From the NCBI RefSeq assembly GCF_001310275.1, contig NZ_LGYZ01000065.1, positions 1 through 64,000 of the forward strand: DNA of 64,000 nt, given 5' to 3'. Position 1 is the stretch's first letter. Each line of letters begins with the position of its first letter. The notes beneath the pieces were generated by a model. The model was given only the letters and a program-made list of their open reading frames with translations. It was not told where the DNA came from and did no database searches. Both the position numbers and the translations under genes were made by a program. This stretch comes from Nocardia arizonensis. Lineage in GTDB: Bacteria > Actinomycetota > Actinomycetes > Mycobacteriales > Mycobacteriaceae. Below are positions 37,452 to 46,138 of this stretch, piece by piece.

Positions 37452-38002
37452 TTATGGAGGTCGGCGGTATCGTGCCGGAGATCGATGACAGCGCCTGGAT
37501 CGCACCCACCGCGATCGTGCTCGGGCGGGCGAAGCTGGCCGAACAGGTCAGCATCTGGTACGGAGCGGTGGTGCGCGCCGACATCGAGGACATCACCATC
37601 GGCGCGCGCACCAATATCCAGGACGGCTGCGTGCTGCACGCCGACCCCGGTTTCCCGCTGACCGTCGGCGCGGGTGTCTCGGTGGGACACAACGCGATTC
37701 TGCACGGCTGCACCATCGGCGACGAAGTGTTGGTCGGCATGGGCGCGACGGTGCTCAACGGCGCGGTGATCGGCGAGGGCAGCCTGATCGCGGCGAACGC
37801 GCTGATTCCCGAGGGCGCACGGATTCCCCCCGGCTCGCTGGTCGCGGGAGTGCCCGGCAAGGTCCGGCGCGAACTGACGGCGGCCGACCGCGAGGGCATC
37901 CGCCTCAACAGCGCTGTGTACCTACACAACACGCAGATGCACCGCAGCGCGAAGGTCTGTGATACACCGCACACTGATCAAATGTCCAGCAGGATGGGCT
38001 GA
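37448..38002 (+). CDS. Gamma-class carbonic anhydrase-like protein
   Basis: A 184-residue left-handed beta-helix protein with hexapeptide repeats (IGARTNIQDGCVLHA, VGAGVSVGHNAILHGCTIGD, VLVGMGATVLNGAVIGEG). The three zinc His residues of gamma carbonic anhydrases are at LHADPG, VGHNA and ILHG. Likely homotrimeric, binding zinc or iron; the activity may be CO2 hydration or a metal-chelating role as in PaaY/YrdA. The C-terminal ~20 residues (TPHTDQMSSRMG) are non-conserved. Coupled to the upstream regulator gene by a 4-base overlap. Confidence 0.9.
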   Translation: MIMEVGGIVPEIDDSAWIAPTAIVLGRAKLAEQVSIWYGAVVRADIEDITIGARTNIQDGCVLHADPGFPLTVGAGVSVGHNAILHGCTIGDEVLVGMGATVLNGAVIGEGSLIAANALIPEGARIPPGSLVAGVPGKVRRELTAADREGIRLNSAVYLHNTQMHRSAKVCDTPHTDQMSSRMG

Positions 38003-38070
38003 TAGCATTTTGCCTGCGTGCCCGGCGTCCCGGGGGCTCTTGCCGAGACGTTTCGTCCAGCGATTCGCTT

Positions 38071-38094
38071 TGTGAATTCGCTGTGTGAATTCGC
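38071..38094 (+). repeat. Tandem 12-bp repeat upstream of a small gene
   Basis: TGTGAATTCGCT at 38071-38082 is followed directly by TGTGAATTCGCA at 38083-38094, 57 bases before the GTG of the 71-residue protein. A related CGATTCGCTT lies just upstream. It may be a regulator binding site or a chance short duplication. Confidence 0.5.
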
Positions 38095-38151
38095 AGAGGT
38101 GAGCCCGCCCCCGGGGTGGCCTGGCGTTGCGTGCAGGCAGGAGGTATCACG

Positions 38152-38367
38152 GTGGCGTACGGCAATTCGAGTATGCACCGGCCGAAGGGGCGGATCAGCG
38201 TCGCGGACATCGCGGCACAACCCGGCGGCATCGAGGCACTACAGCGTAGGGTTCACGAACTGCGTTCCAAGGGCGTCGATTTCGCGGCAAATGCCATCGA
38301 GCAGGAAATGGCCGATCTGGATCTGCCGAGTTCGGAACAACCGAGTTCGGATCTACCGGGTTCATAA
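38152..38367 (+). CDS. Hypothetical 71-residue protein
   Basis: GTG 38152 is preceded by AGGAGG at good spacing; an upstream ATG at 38116 has no such site. The protein has a basic N-terminus (MHRPKGRISVADIAAQPGGI), a helical middle (LQRRVHELRSKGVDFAANAI) and a low-complexity tail SSEQPSSDLPGS produced by a small DNA duplication. No family recognised; no membrane segment. It is an independent unit between the carbonic anhydrase and the TetR gene. Confidence 0.6.
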   Translation: MAYGNSSMHRPKGRISVADIAAQPGGIEALQRRVHELRSKGVDFAANAIEQEMADLDLPSSEQPSSDLPGS

Positions 38368-38543
38368 GGGTACACGCGCCACTCGGATCATGGCGCGCGG
38401 TGATAGAGTGAGAAGATTCATCCGGCTTCACCTCAATGAATCATCGAACTCGAACGGGACGTCGCACGGCGGTGGAATAATGAACGCCCGCCCTTCGACA
38501 CCCGCCCCACCGCGCCGGCGTCACCCGACCGACTGGAGATCCG

Positions 38544-39164
38544 ATGCCCACCGTCCCGTCCATGCTCCAGCGGATCCTGGACACGCCCGTCAACGACGGT
38601 GAGAAGAAGCTGCTGGAAAGCGCGCTGTCGGCCTTCCTCGACTTCGGCATCAAGCGCACCAGCATGGGCGAGATCGCGCGACGCGCCGGTATCAGTCCGG
38701 CCACCCTCTACCGCCGGTTCGAATCCAAGAACGACTTGGTGGAGGCCGTGAGCATGCGTGAGGCGCAACGTTTGGTCAGCGAGATCGACAAGCGCGTGCA
38801 GACAAGGGAGAGCGCCGAGGATCAACTCGTGGAGATCTTCGTCGCCTTCATCGCCTCGATGGCGCGCAACGAACTGCTGCGCAGGCTGTTGCGCACCGAA
38901 CCCGATCTCATCCTGCCGCGCCTCACCACCGACGCGGGTCCCATCCTCGCCGTCGGCCGTACCTATCTGGCGGAGAAACTACGGGAACTGCGCCCCGCCG
39001 ACAGCGACTACGACCCCGATCTGGTCGCCGAGATCATGGCCCGCCTCGCCCTGTCGCTGGCCCTCACCCCCGACGGTCTGATCCCCCTCGACGATATCGA
39101 TGCGGCCCGCGAATTCTCCCGCCGCACCCTGCTGCCGATGGTGTCCGGCCGCGCGGGCGCCTGA
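38544..39164 (+). CDS. TetR-family transcriptional regulator
   Basis: A 206-residue regulator (200 if the second Met at 38562 is used). The N-terminal helix-turn-helix is clear: SALSAFLDFGIKRTSMGEIA followed by RRAGISPATLYRRFESKNDL. The rest is an all-helical ligand domain of normal TetR length. Its last ~186 bases are overlapped on the other strand by the tail of the methyltransferase gene. It might act on the palindrome at 41004, but other TetR targets are equally possible. Confidence 0.92.
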   Translation: MPTVPSMLQRILDTPVNDGEKKLLESALSAFLDFGIKRTSMGEIARRAGISPATLYRRFESKNDLVEAVSMREAQRLVSEIDKRVQTRESAEDQLVEIFVAFIASMARNELLRRLLRTEPDLILPRLTTDAGPILAVGRTYLAEKLRELRPADSDYDPDLVAEIMARLALSLALTPDGLIPLDDIDAAREFSRRTLLPMVSGRAGA

Positions 39165-40871
39165 TCCGGGCACAGGGTCCGACACGGCCCCGAATGCCGA
39201 GCCGACCAGTTCATCGAGCAGCGCCTGGGTCGGCTCGTCGAGCACCCGCCCCTCGACCAGTTCCCCGACCAGCGCGACGATCTCCCCCGCCATCGCCGAA
39301 CCGGGATCGGGCAGCGGCAGCCGCGAGACGTACTGGGTGATCCAGCGCCGTCTGCCCGAATACAGCCGATTGCCGCAGACCGCGTCGTAGTAGCGCACCC
39401 CGAGCGCCGAATTCGCCACGCCCATCAGCAGATAGCCCAGCCGCTCCCCCGCCAGGTCGGCCAGCGAGATCCAATAGCAGTCCCCGTTCACCACCGCGCC
39501 CGACCGGTCGAGGGCGAAACGCGGCCGTTCGCTGATGTCCGGGAAGACGAGTTTGGGCGTTCGCCACAGATGCGGACGCTGCGGCACCCAGATCTCGAAC
39601 CAGTCGCGCCCGCTGTCGAGCACGTAGCGCCGACCGGCCAGGGTCGGCTCGTGGGTGCGCAGATATGCCTCGGCACCGGGGAATTCGGCCAGATCCACCG
39701 GGGTGCGCCGGGTCGCGGCGGTGTCATAGGGATACAGGACGCGAGTGTCGCGGGTCCGCGCGATCCGCCACGGCGCCAGATCCCGGTGGGTGATCAGATC
39801 CAACAGCAATTCCGGTTCGGGACACGGTCGCGCCTCGTGCCAGCGGTCGGAGATGAACACCCGATCCGCGGTCGTCTTGATACCCACTCGAATACGGGCC
39901 ACCTCACCGAAACTGCGCCAGGTGTGATCGGCGACGCCCGCCAGCCAGGTGTCCAGGGTCGGCCGCGACATCCGCCAGGTGCCCTCGGTCGCGCGGGCAT
40001 CGGGGGCCGCACCGGACCACAGACTGCCCACCTCGACCGCGAAGACACGGCCGTTGTGCGCGACCCGGACGCCCGCGTCGCCGGTCAGCGCGGCGAACAG
40101 GTCCGCATCGGAGTCGGGGGCGGATTCGAACGTCTCGTAAGCGGAGACGAAACGGCACCGAGGTCGGATGTCGGTGCGGGTCGCGATGGTGATCGCGGGC
40201 AGTACCGCCGCGTCGAAGAGTTTGGTGTCGCCAAGGTCGTAGAGTTCGACCGGCTCGAGTTCCTCGCGCAGTATCGCGCGGATATTCGCCCCCGCGCGGG
40301 TGGTCAGGAAGCGATTGGCGCACAGCAGTCCCAGCACGCCGCCGGGGCGCAGCAGGCGGGGCGCGACGGCCACGAACGGGTGGGCCAGATCGATACGCCC
40401 GCGCAACCCGAAGCGTTTGGCGAGCAGTCGCGCGGTGGCGCCGCCCATCTGCTGGGTGCGGACATACGGCGGATTGGTGATGATGGCATCGAAACTGTTG
40501 TCGGCCAGCCGATCCGACTCGGCCAGGAAATCCCCCGGATGCCACATGGCATCGATGCGCGCGGCGGCGGCGCGGTCGCGGGCTACCGCGAGCGCGGTCT
40601 CGTCCGTGTCGAACCCCGTCAGTTCGATACGGACCCCGGGTAATCGTGCCGTGACCTCGCGATGCAGTGAGAGCAGCAACTCCCCGTCGCCGCAGGCCGG
40701 GTCCAGGACGCGCAGTGAACCCGATAAGTCCGGTCGCGGCAGGTTGGCCAGCAGCCGGCGCGCCAGGAATTGCGCGAGCGCGGGCGGCGTGTAGTGCCTG
40801 CCGTTGCGCTTGCGGGTGGCGCGGGTCTCGGCCCGTCCGGGTCGCGACGACTCGGCCCCTTCGGACCCCAT
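38979..40871 (-). CDS. Orphan N6-adenine DNA methyltransferase (Eco57I/TaqI-like)
   Basis: The start at ATG 40871 gives 630 residues. Motif I is LDPACGDGELL (residues ~56-66) and motif IV is the catalytic NPPYVRTQ (~133-140), followed by LAHPFVAVAPRLLRPGGVLG. The C-terminal half (residues ~280-560) looks like a TaqI-type target-recognition domain. There is no PD-(D/E)xK nuclease domain and no restriction gene beside it, so it is an orphan methylase or regulator of another function. The last ~62 residues are encoded antisense to the TetR gene and look like translated antisense (Gly/Gln/Val-rich), so the natural C-terminus was probably shorter in the family. Confidence 0.85.
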   Translation of the reverse strand: MGSEGAESSRPGRAETRATRKRNGRHYTPPALAQFLARRLLANLPRPDLSGSLRVLDPACGDGELLLSLHREVTARLPGVRIELTGFDTDETALAVARDRAAAARIDAMWHPGDFLAESDRLADNSFDAIITNPPYVRTQQMGGATARLLAKRFGLRGRIDLAHPFVAVAPRLLRPGGVLGLLCANRFLTTRAGANIRAILREELEPVELYDLGDTKLFDAAVLPAITIATRTDIRPRCRFVSAYETFESAPDSDADLFAALTGDAGVRVAHNGRVFAVEVGSLWSGAAPDARATEGTWRMSRPTLDTWLAGVADHTWRSFGEVARIRVGIKTTADRVFISDRWHEARPCPEPELLLDLITHRDLAPWRIARTRDTRVLYPYDTAATRRTPVDLAEFPGAEAYLRTHEPTLAGRRYVLDSGRDWFEIWVPQRPHLWRTPKLVFPDISERPRFALDRSGAVVNGDCYWISLADLAGERLGYLLMGVANSALGVRYYDAVCGNRLYSGRRRWITQYVSRLPLPDPGSAMAGEIVALVGELVEGRVLDEPTQALLDELVGSAFGAVSDPVPGSGARAAGHHRQQGAAGEFAGRIDIVEGDQTVGGEGQRQGEAGHDLGDQIGVVVAVGGAQFP

Positions 40872-41003
40872 GCGTCGGATTCTGCCGTACGCCCGCGCCC
40901 CCCACCGGGTTTTGTGATGTGGGCCTCGGCACGGATCACGCGGTGGCCGCCCGACCGCGCCCGTCACCAAGGAGTTCCGAAAAGAGACCACTAATGCTAG
41001 CGT

Positions 41004-41024
41004 TCGGTCTTGAAACAAGACCGA
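41004..41024. promoter_or_regulatory. Perfect palindrome, probable operator of the nitroreductase gene
   Basis: TCGGTCTTG-AAA-CAAGACCGA is a perfect 9-bp inverted repeat with a 3-base spacer, 17 bases before the nitroreductase ATG. Its size and symmetry fit a TetR-family operator. GCTAGCG lies directly upstream. Confidence 0.7.
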
Positions 41025-41041
41025 TTGACGGAGGATGGCCG

Positions 41042-41737
41042 ATGAGCCCGACCGATACGCGCACCGAGACCCACACGGCACTGGAGCGGATACTCGACCA
41101 GCGCTGGACCTGCCGCCAGTTCATCGACCGGCAGGTGCCGCGCACCACCATCGAGTCGCTGCTGCGACTGGCCCAGCGCACGCCCTCTTGGTGCAACACC
41201 CAGCCGTGGCAGGTCGCGGTCACCGAGGGCGCGGGCACCGAACGGTTCCGCACGGCGTTGCTCGACCATGTCGCTCGAGCCGCGCCCGCCCCGGATTTCC
41301 CCTTCCCCGCGCAGTACGCCGGTGTATTCCGGGATCGCCGCCGCGAATGCGGCCTGCAACTCTACGACAGCGTCGGCATCGCCAAGGGCGACCACGCGGG
41401 CACCATGCGCCAGGCCATGCGCAACTTCGAACTGTTCGACGCGCCGCATGTCGCGATCATCACCTCCGAGGCCGATCTGGGCGTCTACGGCGCGGTCGAC
41501 TGCGGCCTCTACATCGGCGCCTTCCTGCTCGCCGCGCAGAGTCTCGGCCTCGGCGCGGCCCCGCAGGCCGCACTCGCCTCCTACGCGCCCTTCCTGCGCG
41601 AGCACTTCGCCATACCCGACAACCGCAAGGTCGTCGTCGCCATCTCCTTCGGCTATCCCGACACCGATCACCCGATCAACGGCTTCCACACCACCCGTGC
41701 CGAACTGGACGCGGTCGCCACCTGGCACACCGACTGA
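41042..41737 (+). CDS. Nitroreductase-family flavoprotein
   Basis: The start at ATG 41042, with GGAGGATG just upstream, gives 231 residues; an ATG at 40994 would read through the palindrome. Motifs: RWTCRQFIDRQVP (FMN-binding Arg), RTPSWCNTQPWQVAV, and the C-terminal GLGAAPQAAL and VVVAISFGYPDTDHPIN. The family reduces nitro compounds, quinones or enones with NAD(P)H. It is divergent from the methyltransferase gene and behind a strong palindromic operator, so it is probably inducible. Confidence 0.9.
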   Translation: MSPTDTRTETHTALERILDQRWTCRQFIDRQVPRTTIESLLRLAQRTPSWCNTQPWQVAVTEGAGTERFRTALLDHVARAAPAPDFPFPAQYAGVFRDRRRECGLQLYDSVGIAKGDHAGTMRQAMRNFELFDAPHVAIITSEADLGVYGAVDCGLYIGAFLLAAQSLGLGAAPQAALASYAPFLREHFAIPDNRKVVVAISFGYPDTDHPINGFHTTRAELDAVATWHTD

Positions 41738-41890
41738 TACGAACCAACACCCGCCCGCGGCCGTCTCGGGACCGAGATGGCGCGCGTCGACCTCTCGGGC
41801 GACTCGGCCCACGCTAGGGTTGTGTGCCGGGCGACGGCGGGCGCACCGCATCCGGGATGCGCCGACGGACGCTCGGACGGGAGGAACTGT

Positions 41891-42334
41891 ATGCGTTCCA
41901 TCGGCGCGTTCTCCGCGGCCGCCGCGGCCGTGCTCGTCGCCGGGCTGTCCGGCTGCGCCTACCCGTCCGACGACGCCGCCGAAGCCACCACCGCCCGGAC
42001 CCCGACGCCGACGACCTCCGCCGCGCCACCGCCGACGCGCGGCACCACCACCGCGCCCGCCATCCCCTTCGTGGTCGAGATCCCCTGCGGAGCAGGACCT
42101 TTCGGACTCGAGATGACCACCGTCAGCAGGGCGGTCGACACCGCCTGCGCGGAGGCGGCGGCCGTCCTCGGCGTCTACCTCGCACAGTCCGGCGCCCACG
42201 GCGGGGACGTCGTCATCACCGTCGCGGTCGGCGCCGGAGTCTGGGAATGCCGCGCGGTCCAGGGCCGCGCCACCCCGACCCGGGAGTGCGTCGACAAGGA
42301 CGACCCGGCCCAGACCATCCGCCTCGGCCTCTGA
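41891..42334 (+). CDS. Small predicted lipoprotein
   Basis: The start at ATG 41891 follows GGGAGGAACTGT and gives 147 residues with a lipobox VAGLSGC (Cys near 23). A Thr/Pro-rich linker (TARTPTPTTSAAPPPTRGTT) leads to a small domain with four Cys (IPCGAG, TACAEA, WECRA, RECVD) likely forming two disulfides. No known motif. It converges on the HxlR regulator gene with 7 bases between. Confidence 0.75.
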   Translation: MRSIGAFSAAAAAVLVAGLSGCAYPSDDAAEATTARTPTPTTSAAPPPTRGTTTAPAIPFVVEIPCGAGPFGLEMTTVSRAVDTACAEAAAVLGVYLAQSGAHGGDVVITVAVGAGVWECRAVQGRATPTRECVDKDDPAQTIRLGL

Positions 42335-42341
42335 GCCGTGC

Positions 42342-42812
42342 TCACCCCGCCGCCTGACCGGCCGCGAACCGCAACCCCGGACCCGGCTCCGGTTCGATAT
42401 CGCGCGCGGTCAATTCCTCGGCACAGCAATCGCATTCGAGACGCACATGCGCCGCGCCCGAACACCCACGGTGCCGGTATTCCACCGGCGGCCCCTCCGG
42501 GGCCATATAGGTGTCGCCCCAATCCCGAATCGCCATGAGAATCGGATAGATGTCGTGCCCCTTCGAGGTGAGCCGATATTCCTCGTAGGCGCCGACCGCG
42601 GCCTTCTGCTTCACCAGAATCCCGTGGTCGATCAGCCGATCCAGTCGATCCTGCAATCGGCTGCGCGAAATACCCAACGCGCTCTGGAAGGCGTTGAACC
42701 GGCGGACGCCCGCGAAGCAGTACTTCAGGATGACCAGTGTCCACCGGTCACCCAGAATCACCAGCGGCCGCGTGATCGAGCACGGCTGTTCGGCAAGCTC
42801 CTCGTAACGCAC
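42342..42812 (-). CDS. HxlR-family winged-helix regulator with Cys-rich tail
   Basis: A 156-residue regulator. The HxlR core is at residues ~10-110: CSITRPLVILGDRWTLVIL, FNAFQSALGISRSRLQDRL, DRLIDHGILVKQ and EYRLTSKGHDIYPILMAIRDWGD. The conserved N-terminal Cys in QPCSI is present, used for redox sensing in some members. Unusually, the C-terminal extension has Cys at RHRGCSG and ECDCCAEEL, which may bind a metal or sense oxidants. Its target is not evident; it sits just downstream of the accD6 terminator. Confidence 0.9.
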   Translation of the reverse strand: MRYEELAEQPCSITRPLVILGDRWTLVILKYCFAGVRRFNAFQSALGISRSRLQDRLDRLIDHGILVKQKAAVGAYEEYRLTSKGHDIYPILMAIRDWGDTYMAPEGPPVEYRHRGCSGAAHVRLECDCCAEELTARDIEPEPGPGLRFAAGQAAG

Positions 42813-42856
42813 TCCCCGATGCTACCCAGCACCGACGAGCGGACGCAGGCACGACG

Positions 42857-42889
42857 ACGTGGGCCCCGGGAAACTCCCGGGGCCCACGT
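42857..42889. terminator. Strong hairpin downstream of accD6
   Basis: ACGTGGGCCCCGGGA (42857-42871) and TCCCGGGGCCCACGT (42875-42889) form a perfect 15-bp stem with a 3-base loop. It lies 23 bases beyond the accD6 stop on the minus strand and ends the FAS-II operon; it also insulates it from the HxlR gene. Confidence 0.85.
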
Positions 42890-42912
42890 GTGTTCGATTC
42901 ACCAACAGCGCG

Positions 42913-44346
42913 TCACAGCGGAATGTTCTTGTGATGGCTGGGCCGCGACGGCGCGGCGGCCAGCGCCGCGGCGACGGTGCTTCGGGTCTTGGCCGGCTCG
43001 ATGACCTGGTCGACGACCCCGATCGCGATGGCGCGCTCGACGCCGCCCGCGATCTTCTCGTGCTCCGCGGTCAGACGCTCGTGCAGGGCCTCCCGCTCCT
43101 CCTCCGGCGCGGCGGCCAGCGCCTTCTTGTGCAGGATGCCGACCGCGGCCTTGGCGCCCATGACGGCGACCTCGGAACCGGGCCACGCGTACACCGCGGT
43201 CGCGCCGAGCGAACGAGCGTTCATCGCGATGTAGGCGCCACCGTAGATCTTGCGGGTGACCAGCGTGACCCGCGGCACCCTGGCCTCGGCGAATGCGTGC
43301 AGCAGCTTCGCGCCGCGGCGCACCACGCCTTCCCACTCCTGGCCGACGCCGGGCAGGTAGCCGGGCACGTCGGTGATGACGATCAGCGGAATGCCGAACG
43401 CGTCGCACAGGCGCACGAACCGAGCCGCCTTCTCGGCGCTCTCGGAGTTGAGGCAGCCGCCGAGCCGCAGCGGGTTGTTGGCCAGCACGCCCACCGTGCG
43501 ACCGCCGAGGCGACCCAAACCGGTCACCATGCTGCGCGCGTATCCGGCCTGCAATTCCTCGAAAGTGGATTCGCCGTTGATGTTGTCGAGCAACTCGTGC
43601 ACGAGCGGCTTGACGTCGTATGCGCGCTTGGCCGACTCCGGCAGCATCGCCTTCAGGTCGACGTCACCGTGCTCGGCGGCGGCCAGATCGAACTCGCCCT
43701 GTTCGGCGAACATCGAGACCAGCCTGCGGCCGCGGTGCATGGCGTCGGATTCGCTGTCGGCGACGATGTGGGTCACACCCGACTTCTTGCCGTGGGTCTC
43801 GGGACCGCCGAGGGTGGCCATGTCGACCTGCTCGCCGGTGACGCTGCGCACCACATCGGGACCGGTCACGAAGATCCGGCCCTCGGGGGCCATGATCACG
43901 ATATCGGTCAGCGCCGGGCCGTAGGCGGCGCCACCGGCCGCGAAACCGAGCACCACCGAGATCTGCGGGACCAGGCCCGACGCGCGGACCATCGCCTCGA
44001 AGACCTGGCCGACCGCGTGCAGCGCCTCGACGCCCTCCGCGAGCCGGGCGCCACCGGAATGCCAGATGCCGACCACGGGCACACCGGAATCGATGGCGGT
44101 GTCGATGGCGTCGACGATGTGCTTGCAGCCCTCGACCCCCATCGCGCCGCCCATGACGGTGGCATCGGAGCAGTAGGCGACGGTGCGGACACCGTCGACC
44201 TCGCCGATCGCGGCGAGGACGCCCGACTTGTCACGCGGATGTAGCGGCAGGATGGTGCCGGGATCGAAGAATCGCTGTAGACGGCCCAGCGGGTCACGCG
44301 GATCGGTCGCCGTCTCTTGTTGAAACGCGGGAGCAATGATCGTCAT
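42913..44346 (-). CDS. accD6: Acyl-CoA carboxylase beta subunit AccD6-like
   Basis: A 477-residue carboxyltransferase, close to the length of AccD6 (Rv2247). Features are the acyl-CoA site GVEGCKHIVDAID with SGGARLAEGVEALH, FAAGGAAYGPALTD, VTGPDVVRSVTGEQVD, and the biotin site TDVPGYLPGVGQEWEGVVRR with ARVPRVTLVTRKIYGGAYIAM. With an AccA subunit encoded elsewhere it makes malonyl-CoA for FAS-II elongation of mycolate precursors. It is the last gene of the fabD-acpM-kas-accD6 operon; GAGGAG precedes its ATG. A hairpin lies between it and the kas gene. Confidence 0.93.
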   Translation of the reverse strand: MTIIAPAFQQETATDPRDPLGRLQRFFDPGTILPLHPRDKSGVLAAIGEVDGVRTVAYCSDATVMGGAMGVEGCKHIVDAIDTAIDSGVPVVGIWHSGGARLAEGVEALHAVGQVFEAMVRASGLVPQISVVLGFAAGGAAYGPALTDIVIMAPEGRIFVTGPDVVRSVTGEQVDMATLGGPETHGKKSGVTHIVADSESDAMHRGRRLVSMFAEQGEFDLAAAEHGDVDLKAMLPESAKRAYDVKPLVHELLDNINGESTFEELQAGYARSMVTGLGRLGGRTVGVLANNPLRLGGCLNSESAEKAARFVRLCDAFGIPLIVITDVPGYLPGVGQEWEGVVRRGAKLLHAFAEARVPRVTLVTRKIYGGAYIAMNARSLGATAVYAWPGSEVAVMGAKAAVGILHKKALAAAPEEEREALHERLTAEHEKIAGGVERAIAIGVVDQVIEPAKTRSTVAAALAAAPSRPSHHKNIPL

Positions 44347-44394
44347 CGCGTTTTCTCCTCAATCGATGAATGCCGCTACTGCGGCTGCGTATGT

Positions 44395-44436
44395 CGAACC
44401 GTGGTGGGAGCCGGGTCTTCGGCTCCCACCGGTTCG
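44395..44436 (-). promoter_or_regulatory. Hairpin between kas and accD6
   Basis: GGTGGGAGCCG (44403-44413) pairs with CGGCTCCCACC (44420-44430) around GGTCTT, and the stem is extended after a bulge by CGAACC/GGTTCG. It sits in the 110-base gap inside the FAS-II operon and could be an attenuator or RNA-processing site setting accD6 level. Confidence 0.65.
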
Positions 44437-44456
44437 TTGTGCAGACGGCCGAGCGG

Positions 44457-45707
44457 CTATGCGCGACCGAAGGCGAGCGCCACGTTGTGCCCACCGAAAC
44501 CGAACGAATTGTTGATCGCGTATTCGATCTCCTGGCGACGGGCTTCGCCGTGCACCACATCGAGGTCGACCTCGGGATCCTGGTTCTCCAGGTTCAGCGT
44601 CGGCGGCACGATGCCATCGCGGACGCTGAGCACCGTCAGCACGGATTCGAGCGCGCCGACGGCGCCGATCGAATGTCCGAGTGCCGACTTCGGGGCATAG
44701 ACCGAGGGATGGTTGCCCACGGCCTTGTTGATCGCCCTCGCCTCGGCGGTGTCACCGATCGGCGTGGCCGTCGCGTGGGCGTTGATGTGGGTGATGTCCT
44801 TGGCGGACAGTCCCGCGGTCTGCAATGCCCGGGTCATGGCGCGCGCGGCGCCGGTGCCCTCGGGATCCGGTGCGACCAGGTGGTAACCGTCCGAGGTGAT
44901 GCCCGCACCGAGCAGGCGGGCGTGGATCGTGGCGCCGCGAGCCTTGGCGTGCTCCTCGGTCTCGATGACCATGAGTGCGCCCGCCTCGCCGAACACGAAT
45001 CCGTCCCGGTCCTTGTCGAAGGGACGCGATGCCCCTCGCGGATCGTCGTTACGAGTGCTCATGGCACGCATCATGGTGAACGCCGCGATCGGCACCGCGT
45101 CGATGAAACCCTCGACGCCGCCGGTGACGACGATGTCGGCGTCACCCATGACGATCATTCGCCACGCGTTGGCGATGGCCTCGGAGCCGGATGAGCATGC
45201 CGAGACCGGAGTGACCACTCCTGCCCGGGCCTTCAGTTCGAGACCGACGACGGCCGAAGGGCCGTTCGGCATGACCATCTGAACAGCCAGCGGCGAGATC
45301 TTGCGATAGCCGCCGTTCTTCAGCTTGTCGACCGAATCGATGAGGGCGTCACCGCCGCCAAGCCCCGTGCCGATGGCCACACCCAGTCGCTCGGGGTCGA
45401 CTTCGGGGCTGCCCGCGTTACGCCAGACCTCACGACCGAGCACGGTCGCGAGCTGCTCCACATAGGCCATGCGCCGACATTCGACCCTGCTGAGCAGGGT
45501 GTCCGGCCGAACCTTCAGGTGTCCGCCGATGCGGACCGGAAGATCGTATTCCTCGACGAAGGAATCCTCGAGAACGTCGATACCGCTCTCGCCGTTGAGG
45601 AGTCCCTTCCACGTCGCATCGACGTCACCCGCGATCGACGTGGTCGCCGCCAGGCTTGTTACGACGACGTTGGGGAAATTCCCGTTCAAGGTGGAAGGAG
45701 TGGTCAC
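44457..45707 (-). CDS. kasA: Meromycolate beta-ketoacyl-ACP synthase (KasA/KasB type)
   Basis: A 416-residue condensing enzyme, the length of mycobacterial KasA. The catalytic Cys is in [13 protein letters not shown] (residue ~171), the two His in [12 protein letters not shown] and [12 protein letters not shown], with the C-terminal [10 protein letters not shown] loop. It elongates acyl-AcpM chains in FAS-II. M. tuberculosis has kasA and kasB in tandem between acpM and accD6; here one gene fills the place. By sequence reading it cannot be called strictly A or B. It starts 10 bases after the acpM stop. Confidence 0.93.
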   Translation of the reverse strand: MTTPSTLNGNFPNVVVTSLAATTSIAGDVDATWKGLLNGESGIDVLEDSFVEEYDLPVRIGGHLKVRPDTLLSRVECRRMAYVEQLATVLGREVWRNAGSPEVDPERLGVAIGTGLGGGDALIDSVDKLKNGGYRKISPLAVQMVMPNGPSAVVGLELKARAGVVTPVSACSSGSEAIANAWRMIVMGDADIVVTGGVEGFIDAVPIAAFTMMRAMSTRNDDPRGASRPFDKDRDGFVFGEAGALMVIETEEHAKARGATIHARLLGAGITSDGYHLVAPDPEGTGAARAMTRALQTAGLSAKDITHINAHATATPIGDTAEARAINKAVGNHPSVYAPKSALGHSIGAVGALESVLTVLSVRDGIVPPTLNLENQDPEVDLDVVHGEARRQEIEYAINNSFGFGGHNVALAFGRA

Positions 45708-45717
45708 TGTTTCGGCC

Positions 45718-46017
45718 CTACTCGGCGTCGAACTTGGCCTTGAGCTCCGCGGCGGCCTCGCTGTTCTCCGCCTCGAGCTTCTGGATGTAGGCGACAGCGT
45801 CGCCGACCGTCTTCAGGCTGGCCAGATCCTCGTCCGGGATCTTCACGCCGTACTTGTCCTCGGTCTGCACTGCGATTTCGACCATGGACAGCGAGTCGAT
45901 GTCCAGGTCATCGACGAAGGACTTCTCGAGGGTCACCTCGGAGGGTTCGATACCCGTCACCTCTTCGATGATCTTGCCGAGTTCCTCGACGATTTGTTCC
46001 TGGGTCAGAGCGGCCAC
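45718..46017 (-). CDS. acpM: Meromycolate extension acyl carrier protein
   Basis: A 99-residue acyl carrier protein with the phosphopantetheine site [20 protein letters not shown] (Ser at about residue 40) and acidic helices. The C-terminal extension past the ~80-residue ACP core, [19 protein letters not shown], is typical of AcpM of mycolate producers. It carries the growing meromycolate chain. GGGAGCC precedes the ATG; fabD lies upstream with a 121-base gap that may hold a second promoter. Confidence 0.95.
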   Translation of the reverse strand: MAALTQEQIVEELGKIIEEVTGIEPSEVTLEKSFVDDLDIDSLSMVEIAVQTEDKYGVKIPDEDLASLKTVGDAVAYIQKLEAENSEAAAELKAKFDAE

Positions 46018-46138
46018 CTTGTGGCTCCCTTCTTGTTGCTTGTAGGGCGTTCAATGTTTATTTCGAATGGAAGCCGCAGATGGTTACCACGGATCCGTCG
46101 CGACCGTGCGGTTTTCGCCGTACTGTCGCGGAGGAAAG

